Shown: positions 8,685 to 17,114, counted from the stretch's first letter. The stretch is DNA of 64,000 nucleotides from Streptomyces fructofermentans (GCF_014651055.1 NZ_BMWD01000024.1:85485-149484), one strand, 5' to 3'. The notes: generated by a model from the letters alone, not told the origin. Numbers and translations are program-made.

Positions 8685-9845
8685 ATGAGAAATGACCTGG
8701 TCCAGGAATCATGGGACCGCATCGACGCTTGGCTGCGTGAGCACGCGCCGCGGACCTTCGCCACGCTGAGGCCGCCCGCCGAGCATGAGGAAATCGCGGC
8801 AGCGGAGGAGGAACTGGGCGTCATCTTCCCTCCCGACCTGGTCGCGTCGCTGCTCCGGCACAACGGGGCTCTGGACGGGGCGGAAGCCTTCCGGTTCAGC
8901 ACGCACGACCGGCTACTCGGAACAAGTGAGATCGTCGAGGACACCCGGTGGATGCGCGACATCGCCGAAGATCTGGATGACCTGGACGAGGAGGAGGCCG
9001 CGACCTACTGGATCGACGGCTACCTGAAGTTCGGCTCCTACGAGGTGACGGCTGACGGTCTCACGATCGACTGCCGCCGCGGGAGGGACTCCTACGGCGC
9101 CATCGGACGGTTCTTCGACGAGACCGGCACCGACTTCGGACGGGCCGACTCACTGGGTGGGTATCTAAAAGAGCTGGCCGACCAGCTGGAGAGCGGCCAG
9201 GCCGGGGGCGCCGTCACGTTCAACGGCCGACTGTTCTGGGAGTGGGTCATGCCTCCCGGCCCGGACTGGGGCAGTGACGACGATCCCCTTCCCGGGCCGG
9301 CTGAGCAGTTGCCGGAGCTGGACCTGTCCTGCAGCCCCGCCGATGTCCTCCCTGTCGGAAGCCTGGACAGCCTGGAGGAACTCGGGGCGCTCCTCGCGCT
9401 CCTGCCCCGTGAGCAGGTGGCCGAAGCCGCACGGAAGCAGCTGCGCAGAGTCGCCGTCGAGACGGGCCTGAACAAGTACCCGGAGGTCAAGTCGGCCTTG
9501 GACGCGCTGGAACGGGGCGAAGCCCCGCCACATCCGGAACAGGCCGGCCCGCTCGCCCTGCGACTGCGCTCCGTCATCGTCCAGGCGGACACTCATCGGG
9601 ACTCTCCTCGCCGGTGGGCTGCGGAGAAGATGGTGCACGGGATCTGGGGCTCGCCCTACAGGTCCGTGTGCGAGAGCGCGAGCATCCGCGGCCGCCTCAT
9701 CGTCCAATGGCGTGCGGATCTGCACGCGGACCTGGGCAACCCGCCACTGCCACCGATACCTGACGATCACTTCTGGGGGACCCTGCGCAACCCCGCCATC
9801 GACTCCAGCCGGCACGCAGCTCAATACGGCCAAGGTCAGGGCTGA
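8685..9845 (+). CDS. SMI1/KNR4-family protein
   Basis: Residues about 30-160 carry the SMI1/KNR4 signature: PPAEHEEIAAAEEELGVIFPPDLVASLLRHNG, then WIPI-like YLKFGSY and the ending GRFFDETG-x-x-F followed by SLGGYLKELADQL. This fold is used widely as an immunity domain against secreted toxins and also in housekeeping proteins. The second half (about 200-386) is a separate domain I do not recognise, with RRWAAEKMVHGIWGSPYRS near the end. The ATG is the first in frame. No toxin gene is seen beside it, so an orphan immunity role is possible but unproven. Confidence 0.8.
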   Translation: MRNDLVQESWDRIDAWLREHAPRTFATLRPPAEHEEIAAAEEELGVIFPPDLVASLLRHNGALDGAEAFRFSTHDRLLGTSEIVEDTRWMRDIAEDLDDLDEEEAATYWIDGYLKFGSYEVTADGLTIDCRRGRDSYGAIGRFFDETGTDFGRADSLGGYLKELADQLESGQAGGAVTFNGRLFWEWVMPPGPDWGSDDDPLPGPAEQLPELDLSCSPADVLPVGSLDSLEELGALLALLPREQVAEAARKQLRRVAVETGLNKYPEVKSALDALERGEAPPHPEQAGPLALRLRSVIVQADTHRDSPRRWAAEKMVHGIWGSPYRSVCESASIRGRLIVQWRADLHADLGNPPLPPIPDDHFWGTLRNPAIDSSRHAAQYGQGQG

Positions 9846-9867
9846 CCCAAGGAGGTTCTGGTTCCAC

Positions 9868-9996
9868 ATGAGCGCCAAGCACCGACTGCTGGCCCAGTAC
9901 TTCCGCGAGGCTTTCCCGGACTTCCCGACCAGGTCCCTGGCTACAGCACCCTGGCCACCGTCTGGGAGGAGTGGCGTCCCTGCAGGGGCAGGCTGA
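9868..9996 (+). CDS. Short ORF or remnant, 42 residues
   Basis: An ATG preceded by AAGGAGG at about 12 bases opens a frame beginning MSAKHRLLAQYFREAFPDF. The start looks genuine, but after about 20 residues the frame turns into Ser/Pro/Arg-rich sequence, while another frame reads GYSTLATVWEEWR. This suggests a gene broken soon after its start. The rest of 9997-10169 holds nothing I can support. Confidence 0.3.
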   Translation: MSAKHRLLAQYFREAFPDFPTRSLATAPWPPSGRSGVPAGAG

Positions 9997-10169
9997 ACCG
10001 CTCCTGCCGATGTGCCCCGATCCGCGGACAGGTCGGTCGCCATCCCTCCCGTGTCGTAGGCCCGCAGAAGTCGTAGCAGGGGCTCCCACGCGCCCTGAGT
10101 ACGATCGCCCATGCCGGACCGAGTACGAAAGCGGTTGCCCGCCGTGCGCGGCGGCGGAAGACTTCCCGA

Positions 10170-10904
10170 ATGCGTCGACTACTGCTGCTCGCACCGCTGT
10201 TGCTGTTCACCGCGGGCTGCGGCGTGCTGCAGTCCTCCGAGGGTGAGGCGACGGACGCCGCACGCGAGGTGGCCGAGAAGGCCGCGCAGCGGCTCTACGG
10301 GCAGCGACCTCGCACGGCGCAGGACGTCGGACGCTCAGCCGCCGGCATCGACGGGGTCGACGTGCTCCGGGTCACGGGTACCTCGACACACGACGGGGAC
10401 GGCATAGACGTCGTCGTCCGCACCTCCGGCACCGCACCGGACGGATGGAGCAACCCTCAGGGCCTCACCGTTCTGCGCTGCTTCTCGATACGGGTGTCTC
10501 CCAGGTCGGAGTGGAACCAGACACCCCGTGACGTGGACTGCCCTGAAGGTCCTCGCCTCGTCTTCGCCCCGCTGCCCGAGCCGCCCCGACTCCCGTACGA
10601 GCAACTTCGCGCGAAGCTCCCCCGCGTACCGGAGGACGGCCGCGTGGACGAGGCCGAGGTTCGCCGTACGCTCGCCGCCCTGGACCTGGGCGCGGAGATC
10701 CGTACCGAGGTGAGGGCCGAGGACGGCCGGGTCGGCGTTCTGCTGTTGGTCGGAGGCAACGGCTTCGACGCGCAGGACTGCCTGCTTGCCCGCGTGGCCC
10801 CCGGCGCCACGGAGGTGTGGGTGCCGTCCCGGGTCCAGCGCATGCCCGGAGAGGGCGGATGCACCGTCGGCAATGCCCTGGACCCGCAACCGCCGCCGCA
10901 CTGA
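10170..10904 (+). CDS. Secreted lipoprotein of unknown function
   Basis: The N-terminus MRRLLLLAPLLLFTAGCG is a lipoprotein signal with a lipobox (FTAGC) placing the lipidated Cys at residue 17, so the protein should be anchored on the outer face of the membrane. The mature part of about 228 residues begins with a helical region (DAAREVAEKAAQRLYG) and includes four more Cys at RCFSIRV, DVDCPEG, QDCLLAR and GGCTVGN, which could form two disulfides. I recognise no known family. It converges on the csbD terminator downstream. Confidence 0.78.
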   Translation: MRRLLLLAPLLLFTAGCGVLQSSEGEATDAAREVAEKAAQRLYGQRPRTAQDVGRSAAGIDGVDVLRVTGTSTHDGDGIDVVVRTSGTAPDGWSNPQGLTVLRCFSIRVSPRSEWNQTPRDVDCPEGPRLVFAPLPEPPRLPYEQLRAKLPRVPEDGRVDEAEVRRTLAALDLGAEIRTEVRAEDGRVGVLLLVGGNGFDAQDCLLARVAPGATEVWVPSRVQRMPGEGGCTVGNALDPQPPPH

Positions 10905-11142
10905 ACCGGGTGCGTGACTCGGGCGATGGACCGTCCGCGCTTCCTCACGACCTCGTCAAGGACAGCCGTCCGTGTCGACGCGGTCCGTCCCGGGAGCCGT
11001 ACGAAGTCCCCGGGGTTGTCGTAGCCGTCGGACGCGTCAGCGCGACGCTCCGAGGCCGTGCCGTGCCGTGCCGTGCGGGAAGGGTGCAATCCGCCATTGA
11101 GGACGCGATGGCCGGTTGCGACCCGCCCCGCCCGGACAGCGG

Positions 11143-11180
11143 CGGTCCCGGCAGCGCGCGAAGGGCGGCTGCCGGGACCG
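11143..11180 (-). terminator. Strong hairpin after csbD
   Basis: A perfect 13-bp stem (11143-11155 with 11168-11180) closes a 12-base loop. It lies 12 bases beyond the csbD stop codon and also faces the lipoprotein gene from the other side, so it may end transcription from both. There is no U tract, as is common in streptomycete terminators. Confidence 0.7.
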
Positions 11181-11191
11181 GTCGAACAGGC

Positions 11192-11368
11192 TTACTTGGG
11201 CTTGAACGCGTCCTTGGCCTTCTCCTTGGCCGTGCGCAGGTCGCCCTTGGACTCCTCGGCGTGGCCCTCGGCCTTCAGGGACTCGTTCCCGACCGCGTCG
11301 CCGGCGATCCTCTTCATCTTGCCCTTGGCCTGCTCGCGCTTGGCCTGAGCCTTCTCGTCCGCAGCCAC
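11192..11368 (-). CDS. csbD: CsbD-family stress protein
   Basis: The 58-residue product is highly charged and helical: AADEKAQAKREQAKGKM, then AGDAVGNESLKAEGHAEESK and a Lys-rich end DAFKPK. This is the CsbD pattern of an abundant, low-complexity general-stress protein of unknown mechanism. It starts at a GTG at 11368. The 878-bp IS element begins only 28 bases upstream of this GTG, so the native promoter has been displaced. Expression may now depend on readthrough from the transposase, which is read in the same direction. Confidence 0.85.
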   Translation of the reverse strand: MAADEKAQAKREQAKGKMKRIAGDAVGNESLKAEGHAEESKGDLRTAKEKAKDAFKPK

Positions 11369-11407
11369 AACAACTCACATCCTGCCCGACTCGACAAATG
11401 AGCCTTT

Positions 11408-12157
11408 TCAGCGGTGCCGCTCCAGGGTGAGGATGGCCTTGGCGATTGACGTCATTCGATTCGGGCTGCAGCGGGCGTGACGGAAGATCCGCCAGGTCTT
11501 CAGCCGGGCGACGCCTCGCTCGACCGGGACTCGTGTCCGGGCGATCGCGCGGTTGACGGTCTTCTGGGTCTCGGTGAGTTCTTGATGGGGTCGTCGTTTG
11601 ACGGCTGTGGTCAGCCAGGGGCCAGCGCCCAGGTAGGCAAGGTCGGCCACGAGTGGGACGCCCTGGCGCTCGCAGATCCTGATGATCTGGTGGGTGCGGG
11701 CGGCGGTCAGATCGTGGGTGCGGCCCGGCAGTGCGGGCGAGAGCCACAGGAGCCGGCCCGTCGGATCGGTCACGACCTGCACGTTCACTCCGTGGCGCTT
11801 GTACTTGGCGGAGTAGTCCGTCTGGCCGTCGCCGACGCGGTCGCACTCGACCAGGGTCCCGTCGAGCAGGGCGAAGTCGGGATCTGTCTCCCGCAGCACC
11901 TTCAGCAGACCTGGTGCGCGGGCGGCGAGAAGATCGATGACGGCACTGACGTAAGTGTGCGCGGTCCCGACGGAGATCCCGAACCCGGCCGAGAGCTGCG
12001 TGAGGGTGTCGTGGCGGCGCAGGTACACCAGACCGACCAGGGCACGCTGGTGCGGCGGCAGCTTGCAGCGGCGGTCACCCTCGCGGGTGACGATGAGCAT
12101 CGTGACCCACTCGACCACGGCATGCGGCAGGTCGAGTGCGGCAGGATAGGGAACCAA
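11408..12157 (-). CDS. IS5-family-like DDE transposase, copy 1
   Basis: The 249-residue protein begins at TTG in the context LVPYPAALDLPHAVV. An HTH-like region (LVYLRRHDTLTQLSAGFGIS) is followed by a DDE-type catalytic core: LLDGTLVECD, then LPGRTHDLTAAR and LVADLAYLGAG, and finally PVERGVARLKTWRIF carrying the Glu. The end RCSPNRMTSIAKAILTLE is shared with the copy at 22 kb. The frame is intact, so the enzyme may be active. Its start codon is inside the hairpin at 12155-12225. Confidence 0.9.
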   Translation of the reverse strand: MVPYPAALDLPHAVVEWVTMLIVTREGDRRCKLPPHQRALVGLVYLRRHDTLTQLSAGFGISVGTAHTYVSAVIDLLAARAPGLLKVLRETDPDFALLDGTLVECDRVGDGQTDYSAKYKRHGVNVQVVTDPTGRLLWLSPALPGRTHDLTAARTHQIIRICERQGVPLVADLAYLGAGPWLTTAVKRRPHQELTETQKTVNRAIARTRVPVERGVARLKTWRIFRHARCSPNRMTSIAKAILTLERHR

Positions 12158-12225
12158 CGAGGCACCTGCGCTGATGAGTTGAGACTTCGAACACCTCCCT
12201 CAACGGCACGGGTGCCTCGTGCGTT
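12155..12225 (-). promoter_or_regulatory. Nested hairpin covering the transposase start codon
   Basis: An outer 10-bp stem pairs 12157-12166 (ACGAGGCACC) with 12211-12220 (GGTGCCTCGT). An inner 6-bp stem pairs 12178-12183 with 12199-12204. The TTG start at 12155-12157 sits at the base of the outer stem. The IS copy at 22 kb has the same architecture with different bases in both stems. A hairpin here could block translation on mRNAs that read in from outside the element. Confidence 0.6.
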
Positions 12226-12250
12226 TCGTCCTCGCCACCGTCACCCATCG

Positions 12251-13572
12251 GTGACCACTCTGAAAACGCTCAATGATCAAGCGGCGGACTCGGACGTCAG
12301 CGTAGACCCTGCTCGCTGGCAGGAGTCCTTCGAGGGCCTGATGAGTCAAGTCGCGGGCAGGTTCAAGAGGCTCGAACCCCGGCGTCGGATGCGGCGGCTG
12401 GTGTTCGGGCTCCTTTCGGACCTGCCGCGCAAGAACTGCCGGACGATCGCCGAATGGGCCGGGGACACTACCCCGGAAGGGATGCAGCACCTGCTCGGGC
12501 GGGCCAAGTGGGACGCCGACGCCGTCCGCGACGACGTGCGCGGCTACGTGGTGGAGCACCTGCGCGACGACCAGGCGGTGCTGGTGGTCGACGAGACCGG
12601 TGACGTGAAGAAGGGCACCGACACGGTCGGCGTCCAGCGCCAATACACCGGAACTGCGGGCAGGATCGAGAATGCCCAAGTCGCTGTCTACCTGGTCTAC
12701 GCAGGTCAGCGAGGGCACGCCGCAGTGGACCGGGAACTGTACGTGCCGCGCTCTTGGACTGCCGACCCTGACCGCTGCCTCGCTGCCGGCCTGGTCGAGA
12801 AGGCCTCCTTTGCCACCAAACCGGAACTGGCCGCCCGGTCGCCCGGTTCCTGGACGCCGGCCACCGTGCTGCATGGGTCGCGGGCGACGAGGTTTATGGC
12901 GGCAACCCCAAGCTGCGGATGGTGCTGGAGGAACGCGGCACCGGCTACGTTCTCGCCGTGGCCTGCTCGCAAGAGGCCGTCACCAAGGCCGGGAAATTCC
13001 GCGCGGACACTTTGGCCAAGAAGGTGCCCAGGCGGGCGTGGCAGAAGCTGTCCGCCGGGGCCGGAGCCAAGGGGCACCGCTTCTACTACTGGGCCGTTAT
13101 CGACCTCGCCGACCGCCGCCCCGGCAATCGCCAGCTGCTGATCCGCCGCAACCGCAGCACCGGCGAACTCGCTTACTACCGCTGCTACTCGCCAGAGCCG
13201 ATGCCGCTGACCGAGCTGGTGCGGGTCGCTGGATCAAGATGGCGAGTAGAGGAGTTCTTTCAGGCCGGAAAGGGCCTGGCCGCTTTGGACGAGCATCAGG
13301 TCCGCCGCCATGCGTCCTGGTCCCGATGGGTCACCCTGGCCATGCTCGCGCACGCGTTCCTCGCTGTCGCCCGAGCCGACGAACACGCCCGCCGCCCCGC
13401 ACCCGAAGACCTCATACCGCTCACCTGCAACGAGGTCCAGCGCCTGTTCATCACGCTCGTCGTCCGACCCGTCCACGACGTCGACCACCGGCTCGGCTGG
13501 TCCAATTGGCGACGTCGCCACCAAGCCCGATCGCAGGCCAGCCACTACCGACAACAAGCCGCCCAGGCGTGA
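12251..13572 (+). pseudogene. IS701-type transposase, frameshifted and possibly 5'-truncated
   Basis: The first segment reads DPARWQESFEGLMSQVAGRF, PRKNCRTIAEWAGDTTPEGMQ, the DDE-core stretch LVVDETGDVKKGTDTVGVQRQ and RIENAQVAVYLVYA. These are clear IS701-family features. Near 12840 the family sequence changes frame, apparently through loss of 1 or 4 bases. It continues as AGDEVYGGNPKLRMVLEERG in the other frame, then RWRVEEFFQAGKGLAALDEHQVR to a TGA at 13572. The 5' end abuts the terminal repeat of the 878-bp IS, so its true start may have been removed. The transposase cannot be made as one protein. Confidence 0.85.
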
Positions 13573-13696
13573 AGATCACGATCTACGGCTGGAGGACTAG
13601 ATGCACTGTACCCTCGCCCACACCGCCACGCGGAGGCCGGCGCGCAGATGCTCTGGAATGACCGAGGAGTCTTGCCGTGCCGCCGTCAGGTTGCCG

Positions 13697-13890
13697 GCGC
13701 ACCCGCCCACAGGGCGACTGTTCCCCATCACTCCCGCCGCCGTCGACTTGTAAGCCGTCGGTGTGCACTGGGCATTGGGAGACGCCGGTGCCGCTTTGGA
13801 GGCGGGGAAAGACCTTCGTCCTGCGGACTTCCCGACCGCGGAACGCAATGCCCGTCTGGGTACCGATATGGCGCTGGCGCCCCGAACATC
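13697..13890 (+). pseudogene. Remnant of an XRE-type regulator C-terminus
   Basis: One frame reads FPITPAAVDL, an in-frame TAA, then AVGVHWALGDAGAALEAGKDL and PTAERNARLGTDMA. This resembles the helical C-terminal domain of large streptomycete XRE regulators, in which a Tyr is expected where the TAA stands. Sequence on either side is not recognisable. The rest of 13573-14290 holds no gene I can support; a short reading VLRRITAANRAVADPEG near 14110 may be another scrap. Confidence 0.4.
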
Positions 13891-14290
13891 AAAGGGCCGG
13901 GCAAGTTCTGCTCGTCGTGCACAGGACCTCGCCCGGCTCCACCAGTTCAGACACCTCGCCGCCCGATGGGGACGACGCCTCGAACTCCCCGACGCCTCCC
14001 TCTCATTGTCCTGCGGACTGATGTGCTGGAGGCACCTCATGAAGGCCCCCTCATGATCCCGTTACGAGCTCCCTGCACCCGATTTCAATCGGTTCGAGGG
14101 GCATCTGGTCGGTGTTGCGACGCATCACCGCAGCCAACCGCGCCGTCGCCGACCCGGAGGGCTGATCACCGCCGTCCGATGCGACTTACGCCCGCTCCAG
14201 TACCGACACGATGCCCTCGACGGCTGCCGGCCTGCGCCAGCCCGCCCAAACTGTCGTGACGACACCACGCGTTCAGGGTTCGTGCGAGTT

Positions 14291-15037
14291 CTAGAAGTCC
14301 GCCCCGTGGTGCGCCAACAACGCCGAATATGCGGCTTCAGGAGCCCTGGCTGCGTCGAATCCTGTCGGAGCGTGTGACAGGAAGGAGCGTGTCGGACCAT
14401 CGTGAATCATGGACCCGTCATTCAGGACGGTGACGTGATCGGCCTCTTCTGCCAGGTCAGCGACGTCGTGAGTGGAGAGAAGAATCCTCACTCCATCCGC
14501 ACCAAGATTCCCGACAATGTCACGGAAGACCCGACGTTGGTGCGGGTCCAGACCTGCGGTGGGTTCATCCAACAGAAGTATGCGCGCGCTGTGCACAAGA
14601 GCCCCGGCCAATCCTACGCGTCGCATTTGGCCACCGGACAGCGAAGAAGTCTTCATGTCAAGTCGATCTGAAAGTTCAACGCGCGCCAGGGAACTTTGCG
14701 CATTCTGCCAGGCTTCTGCCTTGCTGAGTCCTTTCAACCAGCCTACGTATGCCACCCACTCCCGCACGGTGAGTGAGGGAAGGCTGGCTATCTCTTGTGG
14801 CATCCATGCCACAGCCTTCCGGAACTCACGTGTACGAGAGCCGAGGGAATCAAGCGTGACACTGCCGGATTTCGGGTGGAGCACGGACGCGGCAAGCTTG
14901 AGCAGTGTAGATTTTCCTGCACCATTGGGGCCCAACAGAATGGACAACCCGCCTGCCAACTCGTAGGTCAAATCCGCAATCACGGGGGGCCGTCGGCGCC
15001 GGTACGCGTAGGTACAGGAAGTGATTCGAAGTGTCAC
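14291..15037 (-). CDS. ABC transporter ATP-binding protein
   Basis: This is a complete 248-residue nucleotide-binding subunit: Walker A GPNGAGKSTLL near residue 38, Q-loop WMPQEIAS, signature LSGGQMRRVGLAGAL, Walker B ILLLDEPTAGLD and H-loop LSTHDV. The GTG start at 15037 has AAGGAG about 7 bases upstream and overlaps the stop of the preceding membrane gene by 4 bases, so the two are translationally coupled. With the two membrane proteins upstream it should form an exporter-type or peptide-sensing ABC complex. Codon use is less GC-rich than in the surrounding genes. Confidence 0.92.
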   Translation of the reverse strand: MTLRITSCTYAYRRRRPPVIADLTYELAGGLSILLGPNGAGKSTLLKLAASVLHPKSGSVTLDSLGSRTREFRKAVAWMPQEIASLPSLTVREWVAYVGWLKGLSKAEAWQNAQSSLARVELSDRLDMKTSSLSGGQMRRVGLAGALVHSARILLLDEPTAGLDPHQRRVFRDIVGNLGADGVRILLSTHDVADLAEEADHVTVLNDGSMIHDGPTRSFLSHAPTGFDAARAPEAAYSALLAHHGADF

Positions 15038-15612
15038 GAAATACTCCTTGAAGTGCGCAGCTGTACGAGCAACCCGGCAAGAAAAGCGAGCAGGGAAATC
15101 GTTGCACTCACCCAACTTTCGGTCGACTGGAGATTTATCGCCCATGCTTGCGGCTCGCGATTTTTCTTGAACCCCAGGAAAACAATGGAAAGCAGCCACG
15201 TGACGGGAATCATTACGGCATAGTCTTTGCAAAATGGGCGCGCACACAGCATGACGCCCACGAGAAAGAAGGTGTTGCGGCCTACGGCCACAGCATCAGG
15301 GAAATGGACGAGCATCCCAATGGCGGCGCTCAGGACGAGAGCTCCAACTGCTGCTGTCGCCGACAATGCGGCATCGCGCGCGCCCACGTTCCGGACTCCG
15401 GATATCTCGGCGAAGCGAAGTCTTGATTCGAGGCAGTACATGAGAAGTGCCAGTACCGGAACAGGCACAAACAGGGAGAGGACTACGTCAGCCGCGCCGA
15501 TGACGGACGGAAGAATAACGACGCTGTCTTGCACGGCTAGAAGCAGCCCAGCATAGATCACCCAGGCGATTGGAAGCATCACGGGGCCTCGGCGCGCTTT
15601 GAGCCACCACAT
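15034..15612 (-). CDS. Six-helix membrane protein, ABC cassette
   Basis: The 192-residue protein is almost entirely hydrophobic, with about six predicted membrane segments (for example LPIAWVIYAGLLLAV, LFVPVPVLALLMYCL, VGALVLSAAIGMLVHF, VMIPVTWLLSIVFLG). No catalytic motif is seen. Its ATG overlaps the stop of the upstream permease by one base (TGATG) and its stop overlaps the ATPase start, so all three form one translational unit. It is best read as a permease subunit of the ABC complex. Confidence 0.8.
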   Translation of the reverse strand: MWWLKARRGPVMLPIAWVIYAGLLLAVQDSVVILPSVIGAADVVLSLFVPVPVLALLMYCLESRLRFAEISGVRNVGARDAALSATAAVGALVLSAAIGMLVHFPDAVAVGRNTFFLVGVMLCARPFCKDYAVMIPVTWLLSIVFLGFKKNREPQAWAINLQSTESWVSATISLLAFLAGLLVQLRTSRSIS

Positions 15613-16889
15613 CAGGTTTCCTTACCGCACGCCGCGCCTATTGTTTCGCTGAACCATTCCGCCTGCTGGCGGTTCGGCTTCTTGAGCACGTCACCGACAA
15701 TTACACGAACCTGACGCTCGATGCGACGAGTTTCGACTGTTTCTTCTTCTTGCCTGATGCGGGCCTCATAGGCTTTGCGTTCTCCAGCCACCGATGCAGC
15801 CCAGTACCAGGCAGCATGCCCGCGCAAAAGGTCAACATTTGCGCAGGGGAATCGCGCCGTGGCAGTGGCTACTTGAAAGCGCACTCCGCCGCTCCTGGAG
15901 GTCGCGGTGAGGTTGAGATGCCAGGTCTGCTTGGTGGAGGGAAGCGGGAATCGCCCCTCTGCGTAACTATCGGTAATAACAGAAGGCAGAGGCGCGACGC
16001 CCCGCGATCTGAAAGACGCGAGAACTGCGGAAGCATCTCGTTGGACCGAAACCGCTCCGCTCGCCGTTGCTTCAGGCATGCAGACGCGTGGCGCTTCACC
16101 AACGCAGCGCATCTCCACCCGGCCTACCAGTAGCGGTGGGTCATGGGGCCATTCGTGCGAAATGGCGTAGGCGCCGCCAGCACCGCCAACCACGGTAAGG
16201 AGAGCCACTGCGCCTCGAATGAAAGTGCGCGTAATGGGCAGCCAGAGAACAACAAGGCCCAAGGAGATGCCACCTGCGAGCAGGAGCGGAGGCGTCAAGG
16301 CCAACAGGCTCGGAACCTCACCGAAGACCAGGTCGCTGAAGAGTCCAGACACATGCCTAATCCAGTACGGCTGGACTGATCTCGTAAATGCGATCACAAT
16401 CCATACGGCTACCGCCGCGATGGGGGCTGCGATGACCGGTTTCATTTTCAAGCCGATAGCAAAACCGATGACCGCGTAGGCCAGGCATACGAGCAAAGCC
16501 ATGACAGGCAGGCGCATGCTGTCCAGGCTGGGAATTACGCCGGCCCGGAGCAAGGAGAGAATTGATGGCGTCACAATCACTAGCCAGCCGGCACCGATTA
16601 CGGGAATCAACGCGTTCAGTGCCACACGGTAACGTGAGCGTCCTGGGGCTAGATCCCAAACTCCGGCTTGCCGCAGACGGCCACTTTCCCAGATCGCCAA
16701 ACCGGCAGTAATCGCGTACGCCAGCGGGTAGAGCGTCATCAGCGGATAAGCAACGATGGCGGGAGAAAATTCGTCGAAACTTGACGGCGGGCGAGTTTCA
16801 TCTATGAAATAGTAGAAAAGTATCAAGAGTAGCGCGACCGGAGCCGCCCGGAGGGCGCTGCCCGACCGCAGGGCTGTAGTAAATTTCAT
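15612..16889 (-). CDS. Large membrane protein with extracytoplasmic domain, ABC cassette
   Basis: The 425-residue protein has about seven membrane segments in residues 1-250 (VALLLILFYYF, LYPLAYAITAGLAIW, LPVMALLVCLAYAVIGFAIG, LLLAGGISLGLVVLWL). A domain of about 170 residues follows, probably outside the cell, with Cys in VEMRCVG, PRVCMPEA, RFPCANV and IGAACGKE. I recall similar streptomycete proteins annotated with a domain of unknown function, but this is from memory. It probably supplies the permease and an outer binding or processing domain. A weak ribosome binding site precedes its ATG, which fits control by the hairpins just upstream. Confidence 0.8.
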   Translation of the reverse strand: MKFTTALRSGSALRAAPVALLLILFYYFIDETRPPSSFDEFSPAIVAYPLMTLYPLAYAITAGLAIWESGRLRQAGVWDLAPGRSRYRVALNALIPVIGAGWLVIVTPSILSLLRAGVIPSLDSMRLPVMALLVCLAYAVIGFAIGLKMKPVIAAPIAAVAVWIVIAFTRSVQPYWIRHVSGLFSDLVFGEVPSLLALTPPLLLAGGISLGLVVLWLPITRTFIRGAVALLTVVGGAGGAYAISHEWPHDPPLLVGRVEMRCVGEAPRVCMPEATASGAVSVQRDASAVLASFRSRGVAPLPSVITDSYAEGRFPLPSTKQTWHLNLTATSRSGGVRFQVATATARFPCANVDLLRGHAAWYWAASVAGERKAYEARIRQEEETVETRRIERQVRVIVGDVLKKPNRQQAEWFSETIGAACGKET

Positions 16890-16926
16890 ATGAAGGCACC
16901 CACTGATCGCCGAAGGTCCAAAGAAG

Positions 16927-16969
16927 TCGGGGCAGCCAACAAGGAGGCGCCCCGACGGATCGCCTCCTT
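16927..16969 (-). promoter_or_regulatory. Mutually exclusive hairpins between peptide gene and ABC genes
   Basis: In the transcript, AAGGAGGCG (16961-16969 on the plus strand as CGCCTCCTT) pairs with CGCCTCCTT (16941-16949) as a 9-bp stem with an 11-base loop. The loop contains GTCGGGGC, which can instead pair with GCCCCGAC further downstream (16927-16934), an 8-bp stem that breaks or pseudoknots with the first. Two competing structures at this position suggest attenuation or mRNA processing that sets a high peptide-to-transporter ratio. Confidence 0.55.
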
Positions 16970-16985
16970 TGGCTGATGTCCGCCC

Positions 16986-17114
16986 CTAGTCGGCCTTTGT
17001 CGTGTCGCCGTAGACCTTGCCTACGTGGGCCGTTGGTCCAGCGCCGCGCTCCATGCCGCCGACATCCATGAAGTGAAGCAGTGGCCCCCCGTGCCGGTCG
17101 GGATCTCGGACCAT
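16986..17114 (-). CDS. 42-residue peptide, candidate exported or modified precursor
   Basis: The ATG at 17114 has GAGGGGCGGAG just upstream. The product begins MVRDPDRHGGPLLHFMDVGG, continues through MERGAGPTAHVG and ends KVYGDTTKAD. It is Gly-rich, has no membrane segment, no Cys and no Sec signal. It lies 96 bases upstream of the ABC cassette in the same direction. A short peptide encoded first in an operon with a dedicated transporter suggests a secreted signal or a ribosomally made peptide, but no modifying enzyme is seen nearby. I do not recognise the family. Short size and position are the evidence that it is real. Confidence 0.55.
   Translation of the reverse strand: MVRDPDRHGGPLLHFMDVGGMERGAGPTAHVGKVYGDTTKAD

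Larger units (their letters stand above)
11397..12274 (-). mobile_element. IS5-family-like insertion sequence, copy 1 (878 bp)
   Basis: The element is bounded by imperfect 15-bp terminal inverted repeats, AATGAGCCTTTTCAG at 11397-11411 and ATTGAGCGTTTTCAG read inward from 12274, which match at 13 of 15 positions. It holds one transposase gene, whose stop codon lies inside the terminal repeat. A second element at 22081-22958 has exactly the same length and layout but diverged sequence. No convincing target duplication is visible. Its right end touches the start of the broken IS701-type gene. Confidence 0.85.

Noticed and set aside
11389..12282. Target-site duplication of the first IS
   Set aside because: No matching short direct repeat is seen just outside the terminal inverted repeats; the same holds for the second copy.
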